Notes: generated by a model not told the origin, from the sequence alone. A stretch of 8,559 bases of DNA from JAFGPJ01 sp964612465 (GCA_964612465.1 CAZTDF010000195.1:1-8559), one strand, 5' to 3'. Numbered from the stretch's first letter, positions 1 through 7,141 are shown. Numbers and translations are program-made.

Positions 1-10
1 AGAGAGGGAA

Positions 11-580
11 ATGAAAATGATAAAAAGAACTTTGATTGCAATTGCAGTAGTAGCTATACTGGCAAGTTCAGCGCATGCAGCCCTCACCGAGTGGTATTTC
101 CCCAGTGGGACCAAAGATAATACCGCGGCAGTAAAAGTAGATGGCAAGGAAACTGTAGACTTTCGTTGGCCCTATACGGTTAGTTACAAAGCCCTTACTA
201 TATGTACCATACCCATAAAGATGCAAGTGGGCATGTTTGTACAGATATTAGACTGCAAAGATAAGAAAATCCTTCTTACGCAGGTAGGCTGTGGCGATAT
301 CGGACAGGGTGCAGACAAATTCCCATGCTATCTCGGCTGTGTGGATCTTGATGTCAGAGCTAACTTTAATGTAACAATGGGACACAGCTTAGTCAAGGAT
401 GGAGATACTATCACTGATTGGGAAGCCTACTACGATGGAGGCAATACTGTTCCCGGCGATGGTGATTACCATTCAGTAAAACTCTGTGTCAAGGCTTGGG
501 CTACTCAGATCTGGAAAGCTGCAGTAGGTGATGAAGTCACTGTTGGTTCGGTTAATGTTACGGTAAAACCGAGCACATAG
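11..580 (+). CDS. Small exported six-cysteine protein, function unknown
   Basis: I do not recognise the family. The 189-residue product begins with a clear Sec signal peptide: a basic start (MKMIKRT), a hydrophobic core at about residues 8-19, and a cleavage site after Ala-His-Ala at 21-23. The mature part is rich in alternating hydrophobic and polar residues, which suggests a beta fold. It has six cysteines (65, 82, 94, 106, 110, 159), enough for three disulfides outside the cytoplasm. The C-terminal stretch ending VGSVNVTVKP resembles a closing beta strand of pilin-like or coat-like subunits, but that is only an impression. A GAGAGGG ribosome site at 2-8 lies 2 bases from the ATG at 11 and 8 from the in-frame ATG at 17, so translation may really begin at 17. 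The strong terminator just downstream separates it from the next genes. It could be a surface subunit or a cargo of the secretin encoded downstream. Confidence 0.85.
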   Translation: MKMIKRTLIAIAVVAILASSAHAALTEWYFPSGTKDNTAAVKVDGKETVDFRWPYTVSYKALTICTIPIKMQVGMFVQILDCKDKKILLTQVGCGDIGQGADKFPCYLGCVDLDVRANFNVTMGHSLVKDGDTITDWEAYYDGGNTVPGDGDYHSVKLCVKAWATQIWKAAVGDEVTVGSVNVTVKPST

Positions 581-585
581 GACAA

Positions 586-604
586 ACTCTTTTTAAAAAA
601 GAGT
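586..604 (+). repeat. AT-rich inverted repeat after the stop codon
   Basis: ACTCTTTTT at 586-594 is mirrored by the A-run and AAGAGT ending at 604, only six bases after the first gene's stop codon. It can form a short hairpin, but the core is pure A-T pairing. It probably protects the 3' end or assists the terminator that follows. Confidence 0.4.
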
Positions 605-617
605 ATGTGAATCGAAT

Positions 618-654
618 AGGGAGGGATGATTATTTCATCCCTCCCTAAATTTTT
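618..654 (+). terminator. Strong intrinsic terminator
   Basis: AGGGAGGGATGA at 618-629 pairs perfectly over 12 base pairs with TCATCCCTCCCT at 635-646, leaving a five-base loop. A five-base T run at 650-654 follows after AAA. This is a textbook Rho-independent terminator for the exported-protein gene ending at 580. It makes that gene a separate transcription unit from the block starting at 1316. Confidence 0.88.
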
Positions 655-849
655 ATATCTCAACATGATAGGTGTGAAAGTGGTAGTAGCTATAAGCTTT
701 TTGCAGAAATGTGCCGCAGTTTGTCATTTGTTCTTTGACATACATTCCGAGAAGGTTTCCCAAAAAGGGATGAAAAATGATTTTTTGCCTGTGCCGTTAT
801 GGGCTTATAAAGCGAAGACGAAGTATTGAGGGCGATAAAAATGGTCTTT

Positions 850-878
850 TTGTACGCTATTCTAATATTTTTTATAGT
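850..878 (+). promoter_or_regulatory. Candidate sigma70-type promoter, upstream copy
   Basis: TTGTAC at 850-855 and TATAGT at 873-878 are separated by 17 bases. The -10 matches five of six consensus positions. The -35 is weak, matching mainly TTG. If used, transcription would start near 885 and run toward the three-gene block. Confidence 0.3.
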
Positions 879-932
879 GAGCTAAATTGTTCGCATTAGT
901 GCATTAAAGTGGGAGGTATGGGCACTTTAGGC

Positions 933-961
933 TTGACACAAGCGAATAAAAATGGTAGAAT
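933..961 (+). promoter_or_regulatory. Near-consensus sigma70-type promoter
   Basis: A perfect TTGACA at 933-938 is followed after exactly 17 bases by TAGAAT at 956-961, which differs from consensus at one position. Predicted initiation near 968 would leave a leader of about 350 nt before the gene at 1316, or make a separate small transcript. It is the best promoter match I found upstream of the secretin block. Planctomycete promoter rules are less well known than those of E. coli, so the assignment is provisional. Confidence 0.48.
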
Positions 962-1121
962 TGGCAATATCTTGTATAGGGTTTACATAAATTAGTTACA
1001 CATTCCTTTTTATGAGATATTAGAAGCAAGACGTTAAGCAGTCAAGAAGGGGTTGGATTAAGGGGATGCGGGCTTTATTAGGATTGATGAGGAATTGTAA
1101 AAAGTAAGGACGTCAAATTGC

Positions 1122-1141
1122 CGAAAAGATACGAAAAGATA
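1122..1141 (+). repeat. Tandem 10-nt duplication
   Basis: CGAAAAGATA occurs twice back to back with no mismatch (1122-1131 and 1132-1141). The spacing is one helical turn, which would suit a regulator binding two same-face half-sites. Two copies alone could also be a chance slippage product. Confidence 0.5.
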
Positions 1142-1239
1142 AAAGCCTAAATATTGGTGTAAAATCGAGGAAATCAACCACAAAAGTATGTAATAAATAA
1201 CAAATATAGATGCATACACTCGTCACAGGCGTATGTCAG

Positions 1240-1270
1240 TTGTCCGGCGAACTCTAAGAGTTTTGGACAA
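1240..1270 (+). promoter_or_regulatory. Leader hairpin upstream of the secretin block
   Basis: TTGTCC at 1240-1245 pairs with GGACAA at 1265-1270. Inside it, AACTC at 1250-1254 pairs with GAGTT at 1258-1262 around a three-base loop, so the two helices stack across a small internal loop. It sits 45 bases upstream of the start codon at 1316. It could be an RNA structure in the leader or a DNA operator. Only a short T stretch follows, so it is not a convincing terminator. Confidence 0.4.
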
Positions 1271-1315
1271 TTTGTTATTGTAATATGTTATTTGGTTTGA
1301 TTGTGGAGGCTTTGA

Positions 1316-3091
1316 ATGCGTAACAGAATTAACAGAATGGATGCCTGTTTGAATAACAATACGAACAAGAGCGATAATAACAAGCCCCGCCAATCCGGAG
1401 TAAACCGCATTGTTGACAGGGCCGGATTGATTTGGATTATCGCAATTGGAGTAGCTTTTTTAGTGTCTGCCAATCCTGCATTGGGCCAATTTACAGTCCA
1501 ACCAATGCAATTGGAGCTTGCAGTCACCCCCGGTAAATTAATCAAATCGGCCATTCGTATTCAAAGCTTCGATCCTAATGATGTCCACAACATCAATTTG
1601 TCGGTAGTCGAGCTGACTCAGTTGGAAGATGGATCGTGGGATATTATTGAACCTAATAACTTTACCGATCCCAACTCGCCGTACTTTGGTTTTGATATAT
1701 CAAAGCTGTCTTCGTGCAAGGATTGGATAAGCTTGAGCCCTAACACTTTTGAGCTGTCTCCTTGGGGGTTAGTTCCTGTAGAGGTAACGTTGAGGGTTGA
1801 GCGTGGTGTCCGTGGATTCTATGGTGCCGCAATCATCGCTACGACAAGCCCCATGCAAGGTGTGGGAGATGTTTCTGTTGTTTTGCGATTTGTCGTTCCT
1901 GTTATTGTTGAGATACAAGATCGGCCGATGCGGCCCAGAGTTCAGTCCACCGATATAGGATTGGAGTTCATTAAAGCAAATGGACAGTATCCTGCAAGAT
2001 CGATGGTTACAATGGACGTACAAAATGATGGCGGTACATTTTCCCGGATAAAGCCTGCTGTAAGAATATGGTCTTTCACGGATGGACACTGGCGGGTAAT
2101 TACAACTACAGATTTCCCGGAAAAAGGTATTATCCCGGGAGCTAAATTGAAGTTAAAAGAGAATATACGTAAGCCTCTTCCCAGTGGGAAATACAAAGCA
2201 GCCGGATATCTCTTCGTTGACGGCAGACGTACAAAGAAGATTGAAAAGGAGATTGATTTTGTCGGTGACACGAGTATTACCGGGGTTGCGGAAGATGCGC
2301 CAGTTGACCTGGATCCTATAGATCTTTCCATTGATGGTATGCCGGGAGCAACCCGAACATCGTCAATAAAAGTCTATAACGCTTCCAAAGAAACCATCAA
2401 TGTACAGACAGCTTTGGGATTACCGGGCATCCTTCAATCCAAGGCTATGGGTGAAGTGAATGGAGAAGACCTGGACTGCACAGGGTGGATTAAAGTAATA
2501 CCGGAGCAATTTACTCTCCGCGGTGAGGGAGGAGTACAAACGTTACGTATTGTTAATACAATGCCGGAAACTGCAGCAATACATCCCTGCTATTATTCGC
2601 TTTTGGCTCTGTGGGCTACATATCCGGATGGCCAGAAAGCCGGCGTAACAACTACGAACATCTGTGTTAAAAACAAACTTGTTGGGACCGAACCTGCAGC
2701 CGTGGCATTGAAGCTAACTCTCCAGGATTTAGGTGAGTCAAATTATCTTGTTGTAGCAAGATTCGGTAATTACGGAATGATACACTTTGTCCCTATCAGG
2801 GTCAAAGCCGCATTGACAATGGCAAATGGAATCAATAGAGCAAGCACATTCATGATGGGCAATCCGAATCTTATGCTACCTTTTGAAACCAGGGAATTCT
2901 CCGGAGTTTTGGACCTTTCATATGTTCCTGCTGATGTATACGCTCTTGCGGCAGCAATAGAATATGCTCCGGGTCTATGGGCTCCTAAGCAGATGGCTGT
3001 ACGGGTCTCCATCGAGGGAGAACGGAGAATCGTTCAAATCCTGGGGATCGAAGAAGAACTCAGTGAGCTGATAGAGGTTCAATGGAAATAA
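1316..3091 (+). CDS. Exported protein with duplicated PapD/Ig-like module
   Basis: The 591-residue product has a basic N-region of about 35 residues, a hydrophobic segment (about 37-52) and a likely cleavage after Ala-Leu-Gly at 55-57, so it is secreted or anchored by its N-terminus. The mature protein reads as beta domains in an A-B-A-B order: a PapD-like domain (about 58-208), an Ig-like domain (about 210-317), a second PapD-like domain (about 322-455) and another beta domain (about 456-591). The two A copies share PxxLxxxxxPG followed by a strand (61-84 and 331-354) and the signature C-x2-W-I-x3-P-x2-F-x-L (134-146 and 388-400). PapD-like domains are typical of periplasmic chaperones and envelope assembly proteins. 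No catalytic motif is visible. GGAGG at 1305-1309, six bases before the ATG, supports the start. The secretin gene follows 104 bases later, so a role in assembling or feeding that machine is likely but inferred. Confidence 0.9.
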   Translation: MRNRINRMDACLNNNTNKSDNNKPRQSGVNRIVDRAGLIWIIAIGVAFLVSANPALGQFTVQPMQLELAVTPGKLIKSAIRIQSFDPNDVHNINLSVVELTQLEDGSWDIIEPNNFTDPNSPYFGFDISKLSSCKDWISLSPNTFELSPWGLVPVEVTLRVERGVRGFYGAAIIATTSPMQGVGDVSVVLRFVVPVIVEIQDRPMRPRVQSTDIGLEFIKANGQYPARSMVTMDVQNDGGTFSRIKPAVRIWSFTDGHWRVITTTDFPEKGIIPGAKLKLKENIRKPLPSGKYKAAGYLFVDGRRTKKIEKEIDFVGDTSITGVAEDAPVDLDPIDLSIDGMPGATRTSSIKVYNASKETINVQTALGLPGILQSKAMGEVNGEDLDCTGWIKVIPEQFTLRGEGGVQTLRIVNTMPETAAIHPCYYSLLALWATYPDGQKAGVTTTNICVKNKLVGTEPAAVALKLTLQDLGESNYLVVARFGNYGMIHFVPIRVKAALTMANGINRASTFMMGNPNLMLPFETREFSGVLDLSYVPADVYALAAAIEYAPGLWAPKQMAVRVSIEGERRIVQILGIEEELSELIEVQWK

Positions 3092-3129
3092 ACCTACAAA
3101 TTGATTTTTTGATAAAGAAAGAAGCTGAA

Positions 3130-3174
3130 TTGCCGATACAAGGCAAAAGAGCTGTAAGATTGCCAGTTAATGGC
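3130..3174 (+). repeat. Two small hairpins between co-directional genes
   Basis: TTGCC at 3130-3134 pairs with GGCAA at 3142-3146 (7-base loop). GCCA at 3162-3165 pairs with TGGC at 3171-3174 (5-base loop). Each left arm sits in a similar context (GCTG, then TTGCC a few bases on). Neither is followed by a T run, so I do not call a terminator. They may tune stability or translation between the two genes. Confidence 0.35.
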
Positions 3175-3195
3175 GAGAGAAAGGGACGTTGACTT

Positions 3196-6100
3196 ATGGC
3201 GAGGAAAAAAATCCGAAGAATATTATCGGGCGGTGCGATAGTCCTTTTTATCGTTCTGTTCTGCGTTCTGGATATTAGTGTCCAGGCGTTCGAAGCAGTA
3301 AAAGTAACTCATACTATCTCCGGTTCTGCGGGGATAAGTGGGGTAACGATGAAAGGTCTTCCGGGCCCGACGGTTGTAACCGATCAGAACGGCTATTATA
3401 GTGTAACTGTTGATTATGGCTGGAGAGGCACTGTTACGCCGGTTTTGGAGGGGTATGAGTTCACACCAGCGAGCAAGATCTATTCCAAAGTGACTGGTGA
3501 TATGAGTAATGAGGACTATACTCCGTCGGAGATCACCTATACTATCTCCGGCAAGCTCGGTATGGAGGGTGTGGAAATGAATGGTCTGCCGGATAATCCT
3601 ATCACCGGCAGCGACGGCACATATAGCGCCACTGTCCCACATGGCTGGCAGAGTACGGTTACTCCGATAAAAGAAGGATTTGAGTTCAAACCGTCAAAAA
3701 GGGAATATGCTCCAGTCAAGAGTAACCAGACGAACCAAGACTATAAGCCCGAACCCATGATGTTGCTCATTGCCGGCTCAGTTGGAGTCGAGGGCGTCGT
3801 AATGGAGGGTCTGCCGGATAATATTGTCTCTACGCAGGGTGGTAATTACAGTGTCAAAGTTAAGTATGGCTGGGAAGGTACGGTTACGCCGAAGAAGGAG
3901 GGTTACGAGTTCAATCCGGCTTACACGGATTATTCCAACGTTATCGAGACTCAGTCCAGTCAGGATTATTTAGCGGAAGCGTTGACTTATGTAATTTCCG
4001 GCACAGCCGGTATGGCAGGTGTCCAAATGAAAGGCCTGCCGGGCGATCCTATAACTGATGAGAACGGATATTATAGTGCCACTGTTGAATATGGATTCAG
4101 CGAAACGGTTGAACCGACTTTGGGCGGCTACACCTTTACACCGGCCAGTAAGATATACACTAAAGTTAATAGTGATCGACTGAATGAAAATTACAGTGCA
4201 GCAATGATTACTATAACTATTTCCGGAACGACGAGAATGGAGGGTGTGGTAATGAACGGCCTGCCGGAAAATCCCATTACCGGCAAGGATGGTAGTTATA
4301 GTGTCACAGTAGACTATGGTTGGAGCGATACGGTTACGCCGATGAAAGAGGGTTTTACTTTCACACCCGAAACTAAACCGTATGTAGCCGTTACCCAAGA
4401 CATGACAAATCAGAACTACACGGCGAAACGGATTACCTATACGATTTCCGGTTCTACTTTGGTGCCGGGCGTAACAATTAAAGGTTTTCCGGGTAAAGCT
4501 GTTGTCAGCGATCCGAGTGGTAATTACAGCGCCACTGTTAATTACGGCTGGAGTGGTACGATTACACCGACAAAAGTTGGTTACGATTTCGATCCGTCTA
4601 ATATACAATTCGACAATATTTTAGGTGAACAAAATAATCAGGGCTTTACGCCGACAATACAGAAGCGTACGGTCTCCGGTAAAGTACTCTCTCAAAAGGG
4701 ACAGCCCATTGCAGATGTGTATATCATAGCGGATGGCGGCGGTTCCGCTACAACAAGCGCTGATGGTGAGTACGAAGTGTTAGTGGATCACGGCTGGAGA
4801 GGCAAAATAATGCCGACAAGGGATGGCTATACTTTCAGCCCTACTAATAAACAATACTCCATTGTTACCAGCGATCAAAAGCAGGACTTCACAGGGATAG
4901 TGCGAACGTTTACAATCACTGATTCGGTGATTATTAGCGGCGCTCCTATTGCTGGTGTGTTGATAACGGCAAGCAATGAGGAAGGTACGGTTGGCACGGC
5001 TACTACTGATGCTAAGGGCACGTTCAGTGTTGAAGTGCCTTATGGCTGGACTGGTGAGATCATTCCAACAAAAGAAGGTCTTCAGTTCAATCCACCCAGT
5101 CAGACCTATACTAACATCACCGGGAATTATAAGAACGGTCAACTCGAATTGATCAGGACAACTCCGACTGTTCCGGCGCCGACGACTCCGGAACCGACTA
5201 CACCGACGCCGACTACTCCGACGCCTACTACTCCGACGCCTACTATCCCGACACCAACGACGCCGATACCTACTACGCCGACGACTCCTACAGAGGCTGA
5301 AGCACCGAAGACGCCTTTGGAACAGGATATAGCCAGGATGCAAAAAACACTGGATGAGCTCATGCGCCAGCGGTCTGGACCAGGGCAAGCCCCAACGACC
5401 CCGGCGGTAGGGGATATCCCAGTCGGACCTGGAGGGCCGCTTATTTCCAATACTTTTGTTGATAACGACCTTGTGACAGAGGTGCTGCCTGTCATTGCCA
5501 CTCAGGCTGGTATTTCCATTATTCCTGATGAGACTGTCGGCGGGATGATAACAGCCGACCTCCAGGATATACCTCTCGACACAGCCCTCGATATAATCCT
5601 GGCCGGTACTTCTTATGTTGTAAAGAAGACGCCGTATTATTACTTGGTTTGCTCAGGAAATATAAAAGAAAACCCGATGTTTCCGGTTGTGAGCGAAACA
5701 CGTCGACTGAGAATGAACTACATCTCATCCGAGGCGGCAGTAGGGCTTTTAGCCACTCCTTTCAGGGAGTATGCCCAGTATGAAATCGGGCCGACCGGAA
5801 CCGATACTTATACGGTTGTAGTTACCGCACCGCCAACTTTGATGAATCGTATCGTCTCAGACTTAAAACAGATCGACCGACCGCTCTCCCAGATTCTGCT
5901 GGATGCACGCATTGTCGTCATGGAAAAGGGTGACTTGCTGAACCTGGGCGTCGAGTGGGGTTGGCCTAAGATTCAGGCCGGAACGTTCAAATCAAGCCAT
6001 ATGGGGCAAGGGGACCCAGATGCCGATTTTAGCAGCGAAGGGCCTTGGAGCATCCAAATGGGTTATACGCCCGATGCACTTTTCACCAATGCGCTGGAGT

Positions 6101-6711
6101 TAACGCTGAACCTCCTTGCTCAGAACGGCGAAGCGACCATATTGACCAAGCCTCAGGTGCTGGCCCAGGACGGCAAGGAATCAAAAATCGAAGTCACTAC
6201 CGAAGAGTACTATTTTCTGGTTGCACCTGATCTCGCGGGCAGTTTCTACTCGCGATCTGAGCTGAAGGAAATAACGTCCGGAACGACTTTGACTATCACA
6301 CCTCATCTCGGGGATAATAATGACATTACGCTGCAAGTAGCCGTCGAGGTCAGTGACAGTATCCCAAGCGGCAGGGGAAATGAACTTCCCGTTGTTACCC
6401 GGCGAAAAGCTGATAATAACGTAACTATTAAAGACGGCGGAACGGTTGCACTGGCCGGCCTGACGGAGAATCGAACTCGTAAGGACGTAAGGCGAGTTCC
6501 GGGTCTCAGCAATATCCCACTGATCGGTTCGTTATTTAGGAGTAGTAACAACGAAAATTCGACACGAGAGATCGCTGTCTTCGTCACGGCACGTTTAGTA
6601 TCAAACACGGGGCAGACAGTTGAATTTACCCAGCCGTCTGATATGCCGGCTCCAATTCGACCAGCGGGAAGTGATTTTAAAGCGAGACTTCGAGAAAGTC
6701 TATTACGTTAG
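3196..6711 (+). CDS. Secretin with eight N-terminal beta repeats
   Basis: This is a secretin-family outer-membrane channel (the GspD/PilQ superfamily), which multimerises to form the outer-membrane gate of type II/III secretion, type IV pili or phage extrusion. The 1171 residues run in order: signal peptide (hydrophobic about 14-26, cleavage after VQA at 29-31); eight repeats of about 75-80 residues (about 38-650); a Pro/Thr-rich linker (657-699); a short helical, possibly coiled-coil segment (706-726); an STN/N0-like domain (about 755-822); one N1-type secretin_N domain ending in QIDRP (about 834-896); and the secretin domain (about 897-1136). Diagnostic pieces are TKPQVLAQDG (984-993), the ITPHL strand (1034-1038) and VPGLSNIPLIGSLFR (1101-1115). 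A 35-residue tail follows. Secretins usually run about 550-750 residues, and the surplus here is the repeat array plus linker. Only one N1-type domain is seen, where GspD has N1 to N3. AAGGGA at 3181-3186, nine bases before the ATG, supports the start. No ATPase or platform gene is nearby, so the parent system is unknown. Confidence 0.95.
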   Translation: MARKKIRRILSGGAIVLFIVLFCVLDISVQAFEAVKVTHTISGSAGISGVTMKGLPGPTVVTDQNGYYSVTVDYGWRGTVTPVLEGYEFTPASKIYSKVTGDMSNEDYTPSEITYTISGKLGMEGVEMNGLPDNPITGSDGTYSATVPHGWQSTVTPIKEGFEFKPSKREYAPVKSNQTNQDYKPEPMMLLIAGSVGVEGVVMEGLPDNIVSTQGGNYSVKVKYGWEGTVTPKKEGYEFNPAYTDYSNVIETQSSQDYLAEALTYVISGTAGMAGVQMKGLPGDPITDENGYYSATVEYGFSETVEPTLGGYTFTPASKIYTKVNSDRLNENYSAAMITITISGTTRMEGVVMNGLPENPITGKDGSYSVTVDYGWSDTVTPMKEGFTFTPETKPYVAVTQDMTNQNYTAKRITYTISGSTLVPGVTIKGFPGKAVVSDPSGNYSATVNYGWSGTITPTKVGYDFDPSNIQFDNILGEQNNQGFTPTIQKRTVSGKVLSQKGQPIADVYIIADGGGSATTSADGEYEVLVDHGWRGKIMPTRDGYTFSPTNKQYSIVTSDQKQDFTGIVRTFTITDSVIISGAPIAGVLITASNEEGTVGTATTDAKGTFSVEVPYGWTGEIIPTKEGLQFNPPSQTYTNITGNYKNGQLELIRTTPTVPAPTTPEPTTPTPTTPTPTTPTPTIPTPTTPIPTTPTTPTEAEAPKTPLEQDIARMQKTLDELMRQRSGPGQAPTTPAVGDIPVGPGGPLISNTFVDNDLVTEVLPVIATQAGISIIPDETVGGMITADLQDIPLDTALDIILAGTSYVVKKTPYYYLVCSGNIKENPMFPVVSETRRLRMNYISSEAAVGLLATPFREYAQYEIGPTGTDTYTVVVTAPPTLMNRIVSDLKQIDRPLSQILLDARIVVMEKGDLLNLGVEWGWPKIQAGTFKSSHMGQGDPDADFSSEGPWSIQMGYTPDALFTNALELTLNLLAQNGEATILTKPQVLAQDGKESKIEVTTEEYYFLVAPDLAGSFYSRSELKEITSGTTLTITPHLGDNNDITLQVAVEVSDSIPSGRGNELPVVTRRKADNNVTIKDGGTVALAGLTENRTRKDVRRVPGLSNIPLIGSLFRSSNNENSTREIAVFVTARLVSNTGQTVEFTQPSDMPAPIRPAGSDFKARLRESLLR
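3307..5145 (+). repeat. Eight in-frame beta-repeat units within the secretin
   Basis: The units begin near residues 38, 114, 189, 264, 339, 414, 490 and 572. Their shared pattern is ISG, then GVxMxGLP, a GxYSxTVxYGW turn, TVTPxxEGYxFxP, an aromatic, and NQxY. It resembles carboxypeptidase-regulatory-like/SdrD-B-like Ig folds. Units 2-5 have an exact 75-residue (225-bp) period. Units 7 and 8 are longer and diverged, with unit 7 closest to the generic form (GQPIADV, then ADGEYEV). Unit 4 has Phe where the others have the YGW tryptophan. The first six units are two copies of a three-unit block. Confidence 0.9.
5164..5292 (+). repeat. Degenerate Pro/Thr tandem-repeat linker
   Basis: Residues 657-699 of the secretin are almost entirely PTTP/TPTP units. 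They are written with mixed codons (CCGACG, CCTACT and variants), so the DNA repeat is imperfect. Such linkers are extended and flexible, and in surface proteins often span the cell wall or separate domains. Here it separates the beta-repeat array from the gate-forming domains. Confidence 0.9.
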
Positions 6712-6748
6712 TAACGGTAAGAAACATCTTAAGATGGAGACAAACGCT

Positions 6749-7141
6749 GTGAAGCCAATCAAGGACAACTCAAGAAACAGTAGCGTGACGATTTTGTTAA
6801 TGCTGCTGGCTCTTCTTGCTTTGGGAGTAGGTGGTTGTGCTCGTAGTAGTGCGGGAATTAGGGTTATACCATTGAGCAACCGGAGCGTGCTTGCACTGGA
6901 TTCCGATGATGTTGTTGCTGTGATGAGACGCGCAGGCTTTTCAGATGAGCAGATTCTGGAATACGGCACGGATCTGCGCAACGGACTGGCAGAATCAGGG
7001 GCAGTACAAATCAAGATAGGCAAGAATGTGGAAGTTGTTTTTGCCATCAATGTTGATGATGGTGATTGTGTGTATATCAGTACCCGCCTGAGAGGTAATT
7101 TCATTTATGATGTGAACTCAGGCTGGGTCGGTAAACAATAA
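6749..7141 (+). CDS. Small lipoprotein next to the secretin, candidate pilotin
   Basis: The predicted product has 130 residues with a lipoprotein signal. It has a polar N-region (KPIKDNSRNSS), a leucine-rich core and a lipobox Val-Gly-Gly-Cys with the lipidated Cys at residue 30, leaving a mature chain of about 101 residues. I chose GTG at 6749 because GGAGA at 6736-6740 lies eight bases upstream. An ATG at 6734 in the same frame would add five residues but has no good ribosome site, and an ATG at 6620 would put about 66 extra residues ahead of the signal peptide and overlap the secretin. The mature part has an acidic helical stretch (DDVVAVMRRAGFSDEQILEY) followed by beta-type sequence, and one more Cys near the end. 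It starts 37 bases after the secretin stop, so it is probably co-transcribed. Small lipoproteins paired with secretins are often pilotins that guide assembly in the outer membrane. That role is inferred from position, not from a family match. Confidence 0.82.
   Translation: MKPIKDNSRNSSVTILLMLLALLALGVGGCARSSAGIRVIPLSNRSVLALDSDDVVAVMRRAGFSDEQILEYGTDLRNGLAESGAVQIKIGKNVEVVFAINVDDGDCVYISTRLRGNFIYDVNSGWVGKQ

Larger units (their letters stand above)
655..1315. other. AT-rich intergenic stretch with regulatory candidates
   Basis: No credible gene lies in these roughly 660 bases. The only plus-strand reading frame of any length (626-829) begins inside the terminator stem, has no ribosome site and looks random in composition. 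The stretch holds two promoter-like sequences, a partly repeated motif (GCGATAAAAATGGT at 832-845 and GCGAATAAAAATGGT at 942-956), a 10-nt tandem duplication at 1122-1141 and a hairpin at 1240-1270. Nothing matched a tRNA or a riboswitch I know. Confidence 0.6.

Noticed and set aside
735..763. TTGACA at 735-740 as another promoter
   Set aside because: No acceptable -10 sequence lies 16-18 bases downstream.
626..829. Plus-strand 67-codon reading frame after the first gene
   Set aside because: It starts inside the terminator stem, has no ribosome site and shows no domain or compositional sign of coding.
3130..3174. Terminator between the PapD-like gene and the secretin
   Set aside because: The stems are four to five base pairs and are not followed by a T run.
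3970..5501. Long minus-strand reading frames opposite the secretin repeats and linker
   Set aside because: They mirror the periodic codons of the repeat array and Pro/Thr linker, giving low-complexity Arg/Ser or Val/Gly peptides, while the plus strand has clear family motifs.
6620..6748. Upstream ATG starts for the lipoprotein (6620, 6734)
   Set aside because: 6620 overlaps the secretin and would bury the lipoprotein signal about 66 residues inside; 6734 lacks a ribosome site. GTG at 6749 has GGAGA at good spacing.
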